A DNA stretch of 64,000 bases. Source: Collinsella aerofaciens (GTDB lineage: Bacteria > Actinomycetota > Coriobacteriia > Coriobacteriales > Coriobacteriaceae). The stretch is from assembly GCF_018785245.1 (NCBI RefSeq), contig NZ_WQPL01000019.1, positions 186,001-250,000 on the forward strand, in the 5' to 3' direction. The notes below the pieces were generated by a model that was not told the DNA's origin, ran no database searches, and worked only from the letters and a program-made list of their open reading frames with translations. Within the stretch, counting starts at the first letter, position 1. Each line of letters opens with the position of its first letter. The translations under genes and the position numbers were made by a program. This document shows, in pieces, positions 26,604-35,317 of this stretch.

Positions 26604-28847
26604 ATGCGTAATTCTGTATCCGACGTCACGGACGCCGAGATTCTGGACGAGACCCGCGAGGCCATGACCCAGGCTGCCTTCGATGCCGCCGATGAGGCCA
26701 ATGCTGCCCAGGCCGTCGAGTCCGCTACCGAGAGCCTGCCCGCCTTTGACGAGCTGGGCCTCTCCGACGAGATGCTTCGTGCTATCGAGAACCTGGGCTA
26801 CACGGCGCCGACGCCCGTGCAGGCCGGCTCCATCCCCGTGGTGCTCGAGGGCCGCGACCTGCTTGCCGCCGCTCAGACCGGCACCGGCAAGACGGCCGCC
26901 TTTTTGCTGCCGACCATGAACAATCTGGAGCACATCGCTCCTCCCAAACCCGTGCGCGAGCGCGGCGGCCGCAACCGTCGTCGCGGTGCTAAAAAGCCCG
27001 AGGGCAACGGTCGCGGCCCCGTGATGCTCGTCATCACCCCTACGCGCGAGCTTGCCCAGCAAATCGACGAGGTCGCAAGCAAAATCGCCGACGTCACCGG
27101 CCATGTTGCCGTGACCGTCGTGGGCGGCGTGAGCTACAAGCCGCAGACCGCGGCACTTAAGTACGGCTGCGACATCCTGGTCGCAACGCCGGGCCGTCTG
27201 GTCGATCTGATCGAGCAGGGCGCCTGCCACCTGGACGAGGTTAAGGTCCTGGTGCTCGACGAGGCCGACCGTATGCTCGACATGGGCTTTTTGCCCGCCG
27301 TCCGGCGCATTGTGCGCGAGACGCCGGCCGAGCGTCAGACGCTGCTGTTCTCGGCGACCCTCGACGAGGAGGCCGTGGGCGAGATCACCGACCTGGTGAG
27401 CGACCCGGCCCGCGTGGAGATCGCACCTGCCACGTCGACCGCCGACACCGTCGACCAGTTTGTGTTCCCGGTGTCCATCGAGGCCAAGAATAACCTGTTG
27501 CCCGAGTTCCTCAAAAAGGAGGGCCCGGAGCGCACCATCGTCTTTATGCGTACCAAGCACCGCGCCGACAGCTGCTGCCGTCGTCTGGAGCGCAAGGGCA
27601 TCAAGGCCGCCGCGATTCACGGCAACCGCAGCCAGGCCCAGCGCGAGCGTGCCCTTTCGGCCTTCCGCGACGGCACCGTCGACGTGTTGGTGGCGACCGA
27701 CGTGCTCGCCCGCGGCATCGACATCAGCGACGTGCGCTACGTCGTGAACTTTGACGTGCCGGCCGAGCCGACCGACTACATCCACCGTATTGGCCGTACG
27801 GGTCGTGCCGGCGAGCTGGGCTGGGCCATCACGTTTGTGACCGAGCAGGATGTCGATGAGTTCTACGAGATCGAGAAGCTCATGGACAAGACCGCCGACA
27901 TCTACGAGGCCGGCGACCTGCATGTGGGCCCCAATCCGCCCGCGGTTGACCCCGAGCGCGATCCTGCGGCCTTTAAGGTGAAGAAGAAGACCAAGCGCGG
28001 CAAGTCCAAGAGCAAGAAGAAGCTTGAGCAGGCGCGTCGCGACGGCAAACGCAACGGCGATGACTACGGCGATGTGGCCGGTCGTTCCAACCGCGGTCGC
28101 GACGAGCGTCGCGGCGATGGCGAGCGTCCGAGCCGTCCCAAGCGCGGCGGCAAGACCCGCGTGCGCGAAGGCGTTCAGGCTCGCGTGGACGAGGCTGTTG
28201 AGAGCGTGGCCCGCGAGGTGGCTGCCGAGGAGCGCGGCGGTGCTGTCGAGCAGGCCCCGCGTGGCAACCGTGCCGAGCGTCGTGCCAAGCAGTTCCAGGG
28301 CGAGGCACATCGCCGCCGCCGCGAGGACGAGGATCGCGGTGGCCGTCGTCGTGTCGAGCGCGAGGACGAGGGCCGCGGTTCGCGCGGTGGCAAGCGCGGT
28401 TCGGGCGACCGCCGTCGTTCCGGTCGTGATGACGAGCGCGGCGGCCGTGACGAGCGTCGCGGCGGCGAGGGTCGTGGTGAGCGTGCTGCCCGTGGCGGTG
28501 AGTCCCGTGGCGGCAAGCGCTTTGAAGAGCGCGGTAGCCGCGGCGGCGAGCGTCGCGAGGGTGCTCGCGGCAATGGCGGCCGCGGCGGCGCTGGTCGTTC
28601 TAACGAGTTGCGCGACCGTCGTGATCCGCGTGCCAGCCGCGATCGTCGCGATGACTGGCGCAACTACGACGATACCCGCGAAGAGCGTCGCGGCGGCTAC
28701 CGTGGTGGTCGCGGCGGCAACCAGGCCGGTTCCCGTGGCGGCCGCGCCGGCGGTCGCGATAACCGCGGCAGCTATGGCAACAGCCGTGGCGGCAAGCGTG
28801 GTAGCAGCTCCCGTCGTCCCGGTGACGGCGGCGGCAAGCGCAAGTAA
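26604..28847 (+). CDS. DEAD-box ATP-dependent RNA helicase with RGG-rich tail
   Basis: 747 residues from ATG 26604. The two RecA-like domains span about residues 45-430: TPTPVQAGSIP (Q motif), AQTGTGKT (Walker A), PTRELAQQ, TPGRL, VLDEADRMLDMGF, SATL, then ATDVLARGIDI and HRIGRTGRAG. The last 300 residues are extremely rich in Arg, Gly, Asp and Glu, with Lys-rich KKKTKRGKSKSKKK at the junction and many RGG/RGGR units. Such tails bind RNA without sequence preference and promote condensates. The tail is longer than in E. coli CsdA/DeaD. Likely role: ribosome assembly or mRNA decay, especially in stress. Confidence 0.95.
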   Translation: MRNSVSDVTDAEILDETREAMTQAAFDAADEANAAQAVESATESLPAFDELGLSDEMLRAIENLGYTAPTPVQAGSIPVVLEGRDLLAAAQTGTGKTAAFLLPTMNNLEHIAPPKPVRERGGRNRRRGAKKPEGNGRGPVMLVITPTRELAQQIDEVASKIADVTGHVAVTVVGGVSYKPQTAALKYGCDILVATPGRLVDLIEQGACHLDEVKVLVLDEADRMLDMGFLPAVRRIVRETPAERQTLLFSATLDEEAVGEITDLVSDPARVEIAPATSTADTVDQFVFPVSIEAKNNLLPEFLKKEGPERTIVFMRTKHRADSCCRRLERKGIKAAAIHGNRSQAQRERALSAFRDGTVDVLVATDVLARGIDISDVRYVVNFDVPAEPTDYIHRIGRTGRAGELGWAITFVTEQDVDEFYEIEKLMDKTADIYEAGDLHVGPNPPAVDPERDPAAFKVKKKTKRGKSKSKKKLEQARRDGKRNGDDYGDVAGRSNRGRDERRGDGERPSRPKRGGKTRVREGVQARVDEAVESVAREVAAEERGGAVEQAPRGNRAERRAKQFQGEAHRRRREDEDRGGRRRVEREDEGRGSRGGKRGSGDRRRSGRDDERGGRDERRGGEGRGERAARGGESRGGKRFEERGSRGGERREGARGNGGRGGAGRSNELRDRRDPRASRDRRDDWRNYDDTREERRGGYRGGRGGNQAGSRGGRAGGRDNRGSYGNSRGGKRGSSSRRPGDGGGKRK

Positions 28848-28880
28848 CATACGCATCGCCCGCTAGAGCGAGGTGAACCA

Positions 28881-28917
28881 AGGGTCCCGAGCAACTACGC
28901 TCGGGGCCCTTTTTGTT
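28881..28917 (+). terminator. Terminator after the helicase
   Basis: AGGGTCCCGAGC (28881-28892) pairs with GCTCGGGGCCCT (28899-28910), then TTTTTG. A 6-nt loop and T-run make this a clear rho-independent terminator. Confidence 0.9.
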
Positions 28918-29468
28918 TGTCGTATCCGATCGCTAGTTCAAATGTGATTTCCTCGGGAATGCATCTAGAGGATGCCGTGGACCTGTTTTCTGCCATGCGG
29001 CAATGGGTCCCATGGGGTGCGCCGTGCATTTTTTGGAGTATTCTGCAGTTCGAGTTGTCTGCATATGATCCGACGTCGCCAACGGTGGCCTTCGGATATC
29101 CCTGGCGAGCGTTCTGAGTCAGATTTCGCCGTTTTCCGGAGCAGGGGCGCGTCATTCTCGCCATATCGGGACTTAGAATGATACGGCGCCCTACAGTTTT
29201 GCCCACCCGCGGCGGTGCTGGCGTGGTTACGTTGCAGAATACTCCGTTTTTTGCACGGGCTAGGATGGGGTACCCCAGGAGAACACAGCGGTATCCCGTA
29301 AATATATACAATTTGTACCGTAATTTATACAAAACGAAGAGGCAGACAGCGTAGGGTGGGTGCATTGGGGTGCTTGGTGCATCAAAACGGGGACCCCACG
29401 TGCCGTATACTCTGGCTGGATGTGAAAGCGGCTTGACGCGTTGCCAGGCGTAGGGGGAGGGTGTCTAG
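28918..29468. other. Gap before the flavodoxin/ferredoxin gene; 233-bp segment with inverted ends
   Basis: 551 nt without a supported gene. GTGCA-T6-GGAGTATTCTGCA (29024-29047) is inverted at 29233-29256, giving 13 perfectly matched bases plus the outer GTGCA. The 185 nt between have no conserved frame. TTGTACCGTAATTTATACAA lies at 29311-29330 and may be an operator for the next gene. Confidence 0.5.
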
Positions 29469-30230
29469 ATGAACGTATTCGAAATTGTGTTTAGTCCGAC
29501 GGGCGGAACGCGGAAGGTGTCTGGCCTTGTGGCCGGGGCACTGGGCAAGAATACCGTTACCGTCGATCTTACCGATAGCGGGCTAGATTTCAGCGCTGTC
29601 TCGATGACTGAGGACGACGTGGCCGTAATCTCTGTGCCGGCGTATGCCGGTAGAATCCCGGCTGTGGTGGCTGACCGGTTGGGCATGGTGCGAGGCAACG
29701 GGGCTCGGGCAGTTTTGGTTTGTGTATACGGAAACCGCGCGTTTGAGGACACGCTCGTAGAGCTGGAGGACGTTGCGAAGCATGCGGGATTCCGGGTGAT
29801 CGCGGCAGTTGCAGCCATTGCAGAACATTCCATCGCGCGACAGTTTGCTGCCGGTCGTCCGGATGCGCAGGATGCGGCGCAGCTCGCAGAGTTTGTGCAG
29901 CAAATTCAGCAAAAGCTGTTGGCTGAGGATGCGTCCGAGCCCTCTATCCCCGGCAATCGTCCTTATAAACAAGCTGGAGGTCACCGCATGGCACCCGAGG
30001 CAACAGAGGATTGCGTCTCCTGCGGTGCATGCGCCGCGGCGTGCCCCGTTTGTGCTATCGAAAAGGGCGACCCCAAGCGAACAGCTGGCGAGGCGTGCAT
30101 CTCCTGCATGCGCTGCATCGCCGTATGTCCGCGAGGCGCTCGCAAGCTTGATCCCAACAAGTTATCCGCTGTTTCCCAGATGCTGAGCAAGGTCTGCGCC
30201 GTGCGGAAGGAATGCGAGCTCTTCATCTAG
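29469..30230 (+). CDS. EFR1-type flavodoxin/ferredoxin fusion protein
   Basis: 253 residues. The N-terminal flavodoxin-like domain starts with EIVFSPTGGTRKVSGLVAG (FMN phosphate loop SPTGGT) and includes PAYAGRIPAV. The C-terminal domain carries two 4Fe-4S motifs: DCVSCGACAAACPVCAIEKG and ACISCMRCIAVCPRGAR. This order matches EFR1-family proteins of anaerobes. It probably moves single electrons between a flavin and two clusters; its partner enzyme is unknown. GGGGGAGGG lies 8 nt before ATG. Its downstream neighbour is a sugar operon, so it appears monocistronic. Confidence 0.9.
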   Translation: MNVFEIVFSPTGGTRKVSGLVAGALGKNTVTVDLTDSGLDFSAVSMTEDDVAVISVPAYAGRIPAVVADRLGMVRGNGARAVLVCVYGNRAFEDTLVELEDVAKHAGFRVIAAVAAIAEHSIARQFAAGRPDAQDAAQLAEFVQQIQQKLLAEDASEPSIPGNRPYKQAGGHRMAPEATEDCVSCGACAAACPVCAIEKGDPKRTAGEACISCMRCIAVCPRGARKLDPNKLSAVSQMLSKVCAVRKECELFI

Positions 30231-30251
30231 CGCATACGAAATTGGTGCAAT

Positions 30252-30297
30252 GGGACCAGGCTAATCTGCACCAACCTGGTGCAAACAAACCTGTCCC
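30252..30297. repeat. Nested GGGGACAGG / TGCACCA hairpin repeat, copy 2
   Basis: Outer GGGACCAGG and CCTGTCCC arms with an inner TGCACCA-ACC-TGGTGCA stem, like the copy at 19423-19469. It follows the EFR1 gene stop by 21 nt. Confidence 0.7.
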
Positions 30298-30313
30298 CAA
30301 TGCACCAGAGTGA

Positions 30314-30361
30314 GGAGTGTCCCCGAGTGCCGGCAGAAAAGGAACGTCCCTAAGTGCCGCA
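30314..30361. repeat. GGGGACGTTCC / GCCGGCA palindromic repeat, copy 2
   Basis: GGAGTGTCCCCGAGTGCCGGCA followed by an inverted GGAACGTCCCTAAGTGCCG-type segment. It directly abuts the tandem TACCGTT sites of the alpha-glucoside operon promoter. Confidence 0.6.
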
Positions 30362-30365
30362 TAAA

Positions 30366-30393
30366 TACCGTTTATCGGAGAAAAAATACCGTT
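30366..30393 (+). promoter_or_regulatory. Tandem TACCGTT sites, 21 bp apart (alpha-glucoside operon)
   Basis: TACCGTT at 30366-30372 and again at 30387-30393, in longer contexts AAATACCGTTTATCGG and AAATACCGTTCGCCGG. The 21-bp step (two helical turns) and position just before the -35 box fit a direct-repeat activator site such as AraC-family proteins use. The same pair with the same spacing lies before the AraC/GH1 locus at 43834-43861. Confidence 0.6.
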
Positions 30394-30408
30394 CGCCGGT
30401 CATAATGA

Positions 30409-30436
30409 TTGTTCCGGCTTTGGGCTTGTCTACAAT
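30409..30436 (+). promoter_or_regulatory. Promoter of the alpha-glucoside PTS operon
   Basis: TTGTTC (30409-30414), 16-nt spacer, TACAAT (30431-30436). It begins 15 nt after the second TACCGTT site. Confidence 0.6.
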
Positions 30437-30461
30437 AACCTCAGTGAAAAGAAATGCGGAA

Positions 30462-30548
30462 GGTTACCGAGTCCCTTGGACGTGGGCCTAACCAAAGTCT
30501 TTGATCGCGTGCGTCTCAAGGGGTGCATTCGATTGATTTTGGTTGGGC
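30462..30548 (+). promoter_or_regulatory. Candidate antiterminator (RAT-like) and competing hairpin in the leader
   Basis: GGTTA (30462-30466) can pair with TAACC (30489-30493), with partly paired bases between, as in RNA targets of BglG/LicT proteins. The 3' side of that stem, GCCTAACCAAA (30486-30496), can instead pair with TTTGGTTGGGC (30538-30548) just before the EIIA start. The two structures exclude each other. No clear T-run was seen, so control of translation or weak termination is possible. Confidence 0.4.
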
Positions 30549-30573
30549 TATATTTATGAAGGGACATGCCACC

Positions 30574-31086
30574 ATGGGTTTCTTTTCTCGCCTGATGGGC
30601 GGTTCGGATGAGCAGACGACTGCGGCTTCCGAGTTCGAAATCCTCGCTCCCGTTTCCGGCGAGCTTGTTCATCTGGAAAATACCAATGACCCTGCTTTTA
30701 GCAGCCGTGCCGTGGGCGATGGCGTTGCCGTGGTTCCCCAAGAGGGAACGGTGTGCGCTCCTGTTTCCGGCACCGTCGCGGCGCTGTTTCCGACTGAGCA
30801 CGCGCTGGGCATCATGTCCGACGACTGCTCTGCTCAGGTGATGCTGCATATCGGAATCGACACTGTTAAGCTTGAGGGCAAGGGCTTCCATGCGCTTGTT
30901 GCCCAGGGTGACCATGTCGACGCGGGCCAGCCCCTCGTCGAGGTCGATTTCGGCGCGGTCCGCGCCGCCGGCTTCGATCCCACGGTCTTCGTTATCGTGT
31001 GCGAGCGTTCGGAGAACTCGACTCTTCGTGAGCATGCTTCCGGCCCTGTTGCTGTTAAAGAGCCTGTTATCTGGCTTTCCGAGTAA
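30574..31086 (+). CDS. PTS glucose-type EIIA domain protein
   Basis: 170 residues from ATG 30574 (AAGGGA upstream; two earlier in-frame ATGs exist at 30523 and 30556). The EIIA-Glc/Crr fold is shown by EILAPVSGELVHLENTNDPA, a DGVAVVP strand, APVSGTVAALFPTEHALGI (first histidine, His76) and VMLHIGIDTVKLEGKGFHAL with the phosphorylated His92. It takes phosphate from HPr and passes it to EIIB. It heads an operon with an antiterminator, an EIIBC that lacks EIIA, and a GH4 hydrolase. The separate beta-glucoside EIIBC at 45460 also lacks EIIA, so this protein may serve both. Confidence 0.93.
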   Translation: MGFFSRLMGGSDEQTTAASEFEILAPVSGELVHLENTNDPAFSSRAVGDGVAVVPQEGTVCAPVSGTVAALFPTEHALGIMSDDCSAQVMLHIGIDTVKLEGKGFHALVAQGDHVDAGQPLVEVDFGAVRAAGFDPTVFVIVCERSENSTLREHASGPVAVKEPVIWLSE

Positions 31087-31104
31087 ATTCTTGTGGTGGG
31101 TGCC

Positions 31105-31959
31105 GTGGTTATCAAGCGAGTTTTTAACAACAACGTCGCAATGGTCACTTCGGACGATGGCTCCGAGCTCATCGTCATCGGTCGAGGCCTCTGCTTTGGC
31201 CGTCATGCCGGCGATGCCATCGATGAGGCGTCGGTCGAAAAGACCTACGCGTTGCAGGAGGGAACTTCTCAGGACTCGCGTACGATTGACCGCTTGGCAC
31301 ATCTTTTGGAGTCCATCCCCACCGTCAACCTCGTGATTTCCGAGGACATCGTTCAGATGCTTCGTCGAGAGCTCAATGTCGACATCAACGACAAGATTCT
31401 CATTGCTCTCGCAGACCATATCAGCCTTGCTTTGGAGCGTGAGCGCAAGGGCATCTCCTGTGAGAATCCGTTGCTGCTCGAGATCCAGCAGTTCTATCGC
31501 AAGGAGTATGCACTTGCGGGCCGTGCACTGCAGATTATCAAGGAGTATATGGGCATCCAGATGAGCGAAGAAGAGCAGGGTTTTATTACGCTGCATATCG
31601 TCAACGCCACCATGCCGCAACGCTCCGATCGTTTGATTGTTTCGGTCCAGCTTGTTCGCGACGTGCTCGCGATTGTTTCCAAGCGCTATGCTACGACCCT
31701 CGATGACACCTCGCTGCCTTACGAACGTTTCGTTCGTCACCTGCAGTTTTTCGCACGGCGAACGCTCGATCCTACGGCCGGGCAAATCAACGGAGACGCG
31801 CTGTTCCGAATCGATGAAACGGCGTATCCGTGCGCATTCTCGTGCGCGGACGCCATAGCCGCCCACTTGTCGTCTACCTATAACGTTGTCGTTACCGATG
31901 CCGAGAAGAGTTATCTCGCATATCACATTGTTAACCTGCTTGGAGAACCTGGTCTCTAG
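31105..31959 (+). CDS. BglG/LicT-family transcription antiterminator
   Basis: 284 residues from GTG 31105, where the RNA-binding CAT domain begins (VIKRVFNNNVAMV); GTG 31093 is an alternative. CAT covers residues 1-55. PRD1 follows with RLAHLLE and ALADHISLALE, then PRD2 with TLHIVNA, YERFVRHLQFFARR and YLAYHIVNLL. The PRD histidines are the sites where PTS proteins phosphorylate and switch the regulator. When active it binds a leader hairpin and prevents early termination. The likely target is the leader at 30462-30548 of its own operon. Placement between EIIA and EIIBC genes is typical. Confidence 0.92.
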   Translation: MVIKRVFNNNVAMVTSDDGSELIVIGRGLCFGRHAGDAIDEASVEKTYALQEGTSQDSRTIDRLAHLLESIPTVNLVISEDIVQMLRRELNVDINDKILIALADHISLALERERKGISCENPLLLEIQQFYRKEYALAGRALQIIKEYMGIQMSEEEQGFITLHIVNATMPQRSDRLIVSVQLVRDVLAIVSKRYATTLDDTSLPYERFVRHLQFFARRTLDPTAGQINGDALFRIDETAYPCAFSCADAIAAHLSSTYNVVVTDAEKSYLAYHIVNLLGEPGL

Positions 31960-32058
31960 GCATAACGTGCCCACACATCGATTGATATAAGGCAAGGCTC
32001 ACGGTCTTGTCCAGGGCACATCTGTCTTAATTTGCGGAAAAGGAAGGGGAGTACCGCT

Positions 32059-33675
32059 ATGACCGCAAAAAAGAAGTTCAATTTCAAAGCGCCGTTGGAG
32101 GTGTTCGCGAAGTCGATCGTTCAGCCGATGATGTATCTCTCGGTTGCCGGCATCCTGCTCATCGTGGGCATCATTCTGACCAACAAGACCATCTGCGCTT
32201 TGGTTCCCGTACTGGGCTCCGGTCCGTTCCAGCTTGTGGGCGCCGTTGTCTACCAGTCGCTGATGTTTATCATCAACAACCTCTCGATTCTGTTCTGCGT
32301 GGGTATCGCCGGCGCCATGGCAAAGAAGAACAAGGGCCATGCTTCGTTGATCGCCCTGATGTCGTTCTTCCTGTTCCTGCAGGCTAACAACATCGTGCTC
32401 AACGCCACCGGCTCTCTTGCCGATGCGAGCGGCATGCTCGGCCTTACCGGAACCGGCCAGGCCACCGTTATGGGCATCCAGGTGCTTGATACCGGCGTGT
32501 TTGGCGGCATCATCCTGGGCTGCATCACCGGTGCCGTGTTCAACAAGTACTCGAACAAGCAGTTCCCCATTGCCCTTTCGATGTTCTCGGGCGTTCGCTT
32601 CCCGTTCCTGATCATGATCATCATTTCCTGGATCATGGGCGCTGGCTTCTGCATCGTTTGGCCTCCGGTTCAGGGTGCCATCTCCTCAGTTGCCGGCATC
32701 ATTAAGGAGTCGGGCAACATCGGCCTCTTTATCTACGGCATGCTCAACAAGCTGCTCGTTCCCACCGGTCTGCACCACCTCATCTACACCCCGTTCCAGT
32801 TCTCCGATATGGGTGGCACCCTGACGCTGGGCGATCAGGTTATCGCCGGTGCCTACCCCATCCGTGTCGCCGAGATGGCAATGACGGGCCAGCCCTTCTC
32901 CGATAGCACCTACTTCAACAGCTACACCTTCAACAACCTGTGGCCCTACATCGGTATCGGTCTCGCCTTTATCGTCACCGCTTACAAGGAGAACAAGGAT
33001 AAGACCAAGGCCGTTATCATCCCGCTGATCATCACCGCCGTGCTCTCCTGTGTCACCGAGCCCATGGACTTCCTCTTTGTCTTTGCCGCTCCCGTGCTCT
33101 TTGTCGTTCACTCGGTTCTTTCCGGCATCTTCCTGGTCCTGCTCAAGGTCCTCTCCGTGCCCGCTTCGACTGCAGGCGGCATCATCAACATCGTGGTTTC
33201 CAACCTGGTCCTCGGTGTCGACAAGACCAACTGGCCGGTTATGCTGCTGCTTGGAGTCGTCAACTCCGCTCTGTACTTCTTCCTCTTCACCTTCCTCATC
33301 AAGAAGCTCAACCTCCACACGCCTGGTCGCGAGGAGGAGTCCGAGCTCGCCGAGTCCGTTGCCGAGGGCGAGGCCGCCGCGTCTGTCGCGGTGAAGCAGG
33401 GCGCTGTTGCCGCGGCTCCCGCAGAGGGCGTCGATGCGGGCATTGCCGACCTGGTTGCAGGTCTTGGTGGCAAGGACAACATCGAGGAGCTCGAGAACTG
33501 CTTTACGCGTCTCCGCGTGAACGTTAAGAACCCGGACCTCATCAATGAGGACCTCATCAACCACGTGCCCAACAGCGGCATCAACCGCAACGGCAATAAT
33601 ATCCAGATCATCTTTGGCATGAAGGTCGCCGAGATGCGCGACAAGGTCGAAAACGCAATTGAGAAGGAGCAGTAA
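32059..33675 (+). CDS. PTS alpha-glucoside/maltose-type EIIBC transporter
   Basis: 538 residues. The EIIC part (about 1-425) has roughly ten hydrophobic segments and the motifs GILLIVGIILTN, SILFCVGIAGAMAKKNKGHA, PTGLHHLIYTPFQ and TEPMDFLFVFAAP of the glucose/glucoside superfamily. A charged Ala/Glu linker joins it to EIIB, where ELENCFTRLRV holds the phosphorylated cysteine (about residue 481). The C-B order and the paired GH4 enzyme point to MalX/GlvC-like alpha-glucoside transport, importing the sugar as a 6-phosphate. EIIA is supplied by the first gene of the operon. GGAAGGGGA precedes ATG; the GH4 gene starts 3 nt after the stop. Confidence 0.92.
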   Translation: MTAKKKFNFKAPLEVFAKSIVQPMMYLSVAGILLIVGIILTNKTICALVPVLGSGPFQLVGAVVYQSLMFIINNLSILFCVGIAGAMAKKNKGHASLIALMSFFLFLQANNIVLNATGSLADASGMLGLTGTGQATVMGIQVLDTGVFGGIILGCITGAVFNKYSNKQFPIALSMFSGVRFPFLIMIIISWIMGAGFCIVWPPVQGAISSVAGIIKESGNIGLFIYGMLNKLLVPTGLHHLIYTPFQFSDMGGTLTLGDQVIAGAYPIRVAEMAMTGQPFSDSTYFNSYTFNNLWPYIGIGLAFIVTAYKENKDKTKAVIIPLIITAVLSCVTEPMDFLFVFAAPVLFVVHSVLSGIFLVLLKVLSVPASTAGGIINIVVSNLVLGVDKTNWPVMLLLGVVNSALYFFLFTFLIKKLNLHTPGREEESELAESVAEGEAAASVAVKQGAVAAAPAEGVDAGIADLVAGLGGKDNIEELENCFTRLRVNVKNPDLINEDLINHVPNSGINRNGNNIQIIFGMKVAEMRDKVENAIEKEQ

Positions 33676-33678
33676 ACA

Positions 33679-35061
33679 ATGATCATTACTCTGTGTGGTG
33701 GCGGATCCACCTTTACCCCCGGCATCGTCAAGTCCATCGCCCTGCGCAAGGACGAGCTCGACGTTGACGAGATTCGTCTGTACGACATCAACGAGGAGCG
33801 CCAGCGCAAGATCGGCGTGCTCGTGGACTGGATTTTGCACGAGGACCTCGGCCTGGACATCAAGCTCACGGTGACCACCGACAAAAAGACGGCTTTTACC
33901 GACGCGAGCTTCGTGTTTGCCCAGATGCGCGTGGGCGGCTACGCCATGCGCGAGCAGGACGAGAAGATTCCGCTGCGTCACGGCTGCGTGGGTCAGGAGA
34001 CTTGCGGTTGCGGCGGCCTTGCCTACGGCATGCGCACCATCTTCCCCATGGTCGAGCTGATCGATGACGTTGAGAAGTACGCCAAGAAGGACTACTGGAT
34101 TCTCAACTACTCCAACCCTGCCGCCATCGTCTCCGAGGGCTGCCGCGTGCTGCGTCCCAACGCTCGCATCATCAACATCTGCGACATGCCGATCGCGATC
34201 ATCGACGTGGTTTGCGCCGCGCTCGATATCGACAAGAAGGATGTCGAGTACGATTACTTTGGCCTCAACCACTTTGGTTGGTTCACCTCGATTCGCCACA
34301 AGGGCGAGGAGGTGCTCCCGCAGCTGCGCGAGTACATCAAGGAGCATGAGATTCTGCTGCCCGACTCTTACCTCAAGGGCATGGGCTCGCTCATGGCAAA
34401 GAAGCCCGAGGAGGCCGTCGACGAGCACCCCGAGCAGAACCGCCACACCAAGGGCAGCTGGTACTACGTCTGGAAGGGCGAGTACGAGATCATGGAGTGC
34501 TTCCCGGAGTACCTGCCCAACACGTATCTGAACTACTACCTGCAGCAGAAGGAGTTCGTCGAGCACTCCAACCCCGAGCGCACCCGTGCTAACGAGGTTG
34601 AGGAGACGCGTGAGAAGAACCTCTTTGATGGTATCGACCATTACGAGAAGACGGGCGAGATCGACGAGAGCACGTTCTATGCGGGCAGCCACGGCGACTG
34701 GATTGCCGATCTGGCTATCGCTCTGAAGAACGACACCAAGCAGCGCTTCCTGGTCATTTGCGAGAACAAGGGCGCCATCCCCAACATGCCCTACGACGCT
34801 ATGGTCGAGCTGCCTGCCTACATTGGCAAGAACGGCCCCGAGGTCATCAGCCGCGACAACATTCCGCTGTTCCAGCAGGGCCTCATGATGCAGCAGCTGA
34901 ACTCCGAGAAGCTCATTGTCGAGGCTACGATCGAGGGTTCGTACGAGAAGGCGCTCAAGGCCTTTACGCTCAACAAGACCGTGCCGTCGATGAAGGTCGC
35001 CAAGGAGGTTCTCGACGACATGATCGAGGCCAACAAGGGTTACTGGCCCGAGCTTAAGTAA
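33679..35061 (+). CDS. GH4 6-phospho-alpha-glucosidase
   Basis: 460 residues, normal for family GH4 (about 440-450). The N-terminal Rossmann motif ITLCGGGSTFTPGIVKSI binds NAD. NYSNPAAIVSEG and IINICDMPIAIID carry residues for NAD and Mn(II) binding; the cysteine and the DMP sequence are typical of the 6-phospho-alpha-glucosidase branch (GlvA/MalH). DYFGLNHFGWFTS adds the metal-binding histidine. The enzyme uses NAD and Mn(II) in an oxidation-elimination mechanism to split phosphorylated alpha-glucosides brought in by the EIIBC encoded next to it. The mntH gene elsewhere in this window would supply manganese. Last gene of the operon, with a strong terminator after it. Confidence 0.95.
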   Translation: MIITLCGGGSTFTPGIVKSIALRKDELDVDEIRLYDINEERQRKIGVLVDWILHEDLGLDIKLTVTTDKKTAFTDASFVFAQMRVGGYAMREQDEKIPLRHGCVGQETCGCGGLAYGMRTIFPMVELIDDVEKYAKKDYWILNYSNPAAIVSEGCRVLRPNARIINICDMPIAIIDVVCAALDIDKKDVEYDYFGLNHFGWFTSIRHKGEEVLPQLREYIKEHEILLPDSYLKGMGSLMAKKPEEAVDEHPEQNRHTKGSWYYVWKGEYEIMECFPEYLPNTYLNYYLQQKEFVEHSNPERTRANEVEETREKNLFDGIDHYEKTGEIDESTFYAGSHGDWIADLAIALKNDTKQRFLVICENKGAIPNMPYDAMVELPAYIGKNGPEVISRDNIPLFQQGLMMQQLNSEKLIVEATIEGSYEKALKAFTLNKTVPSMKVAKEVLDDMIEANKGYWPELK

Positions 35062-35094
35062 AAGCAACAGGGTCGCTGGCCGCATGCCTGAAGC

Positions 35095-35130
35095 AATGCC
35101 CCGCCCACGTGATTGCGTGGGCGGGGCATT
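35095..35130 (+). terminator. Terminator after the GH4 gene
   Basis: A perfect 15-bp stem (AATGCCCCGCCCACG and its complement) with a 6-nt loop, 33 nt after the stop. Only a short T-rich tail (TTGTCGTTT). Confidence 0.8.
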
Positions 35131-35317
35131 GTCGTTTGGTAACGCGTTTTATCAAATATGGCATTTATCTGCGGTAATGTTCTATTTCACCGCTGAGGGT
35201 GACATTTTATACCGCCTGCCGAACCGTATGGAGACCTCACAACTTTTTAGGTCAGTGTTGTGCGTGTAGCAATTTCGCCCGGCCTCGCCTCCGGGCTGCC
35301 ATGTGAGAGGGGATCTT

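Noticed and set aside
26538-28856. Minus-strand frame of about 770 codons opposite the DEAD-box gene
   Set aside because: Translation gives Ala/Thr repeats mirroring the RGG-rich helicase tail. No start signal and no domain; the plus strand has all helicase motifs.
28895-29365. 156-codon minus-strand frame in the gap after the helicase
   Set aside because: It runs through the helicase terminator and an inverted repeat, lacks an RBS and has no coherent composition.
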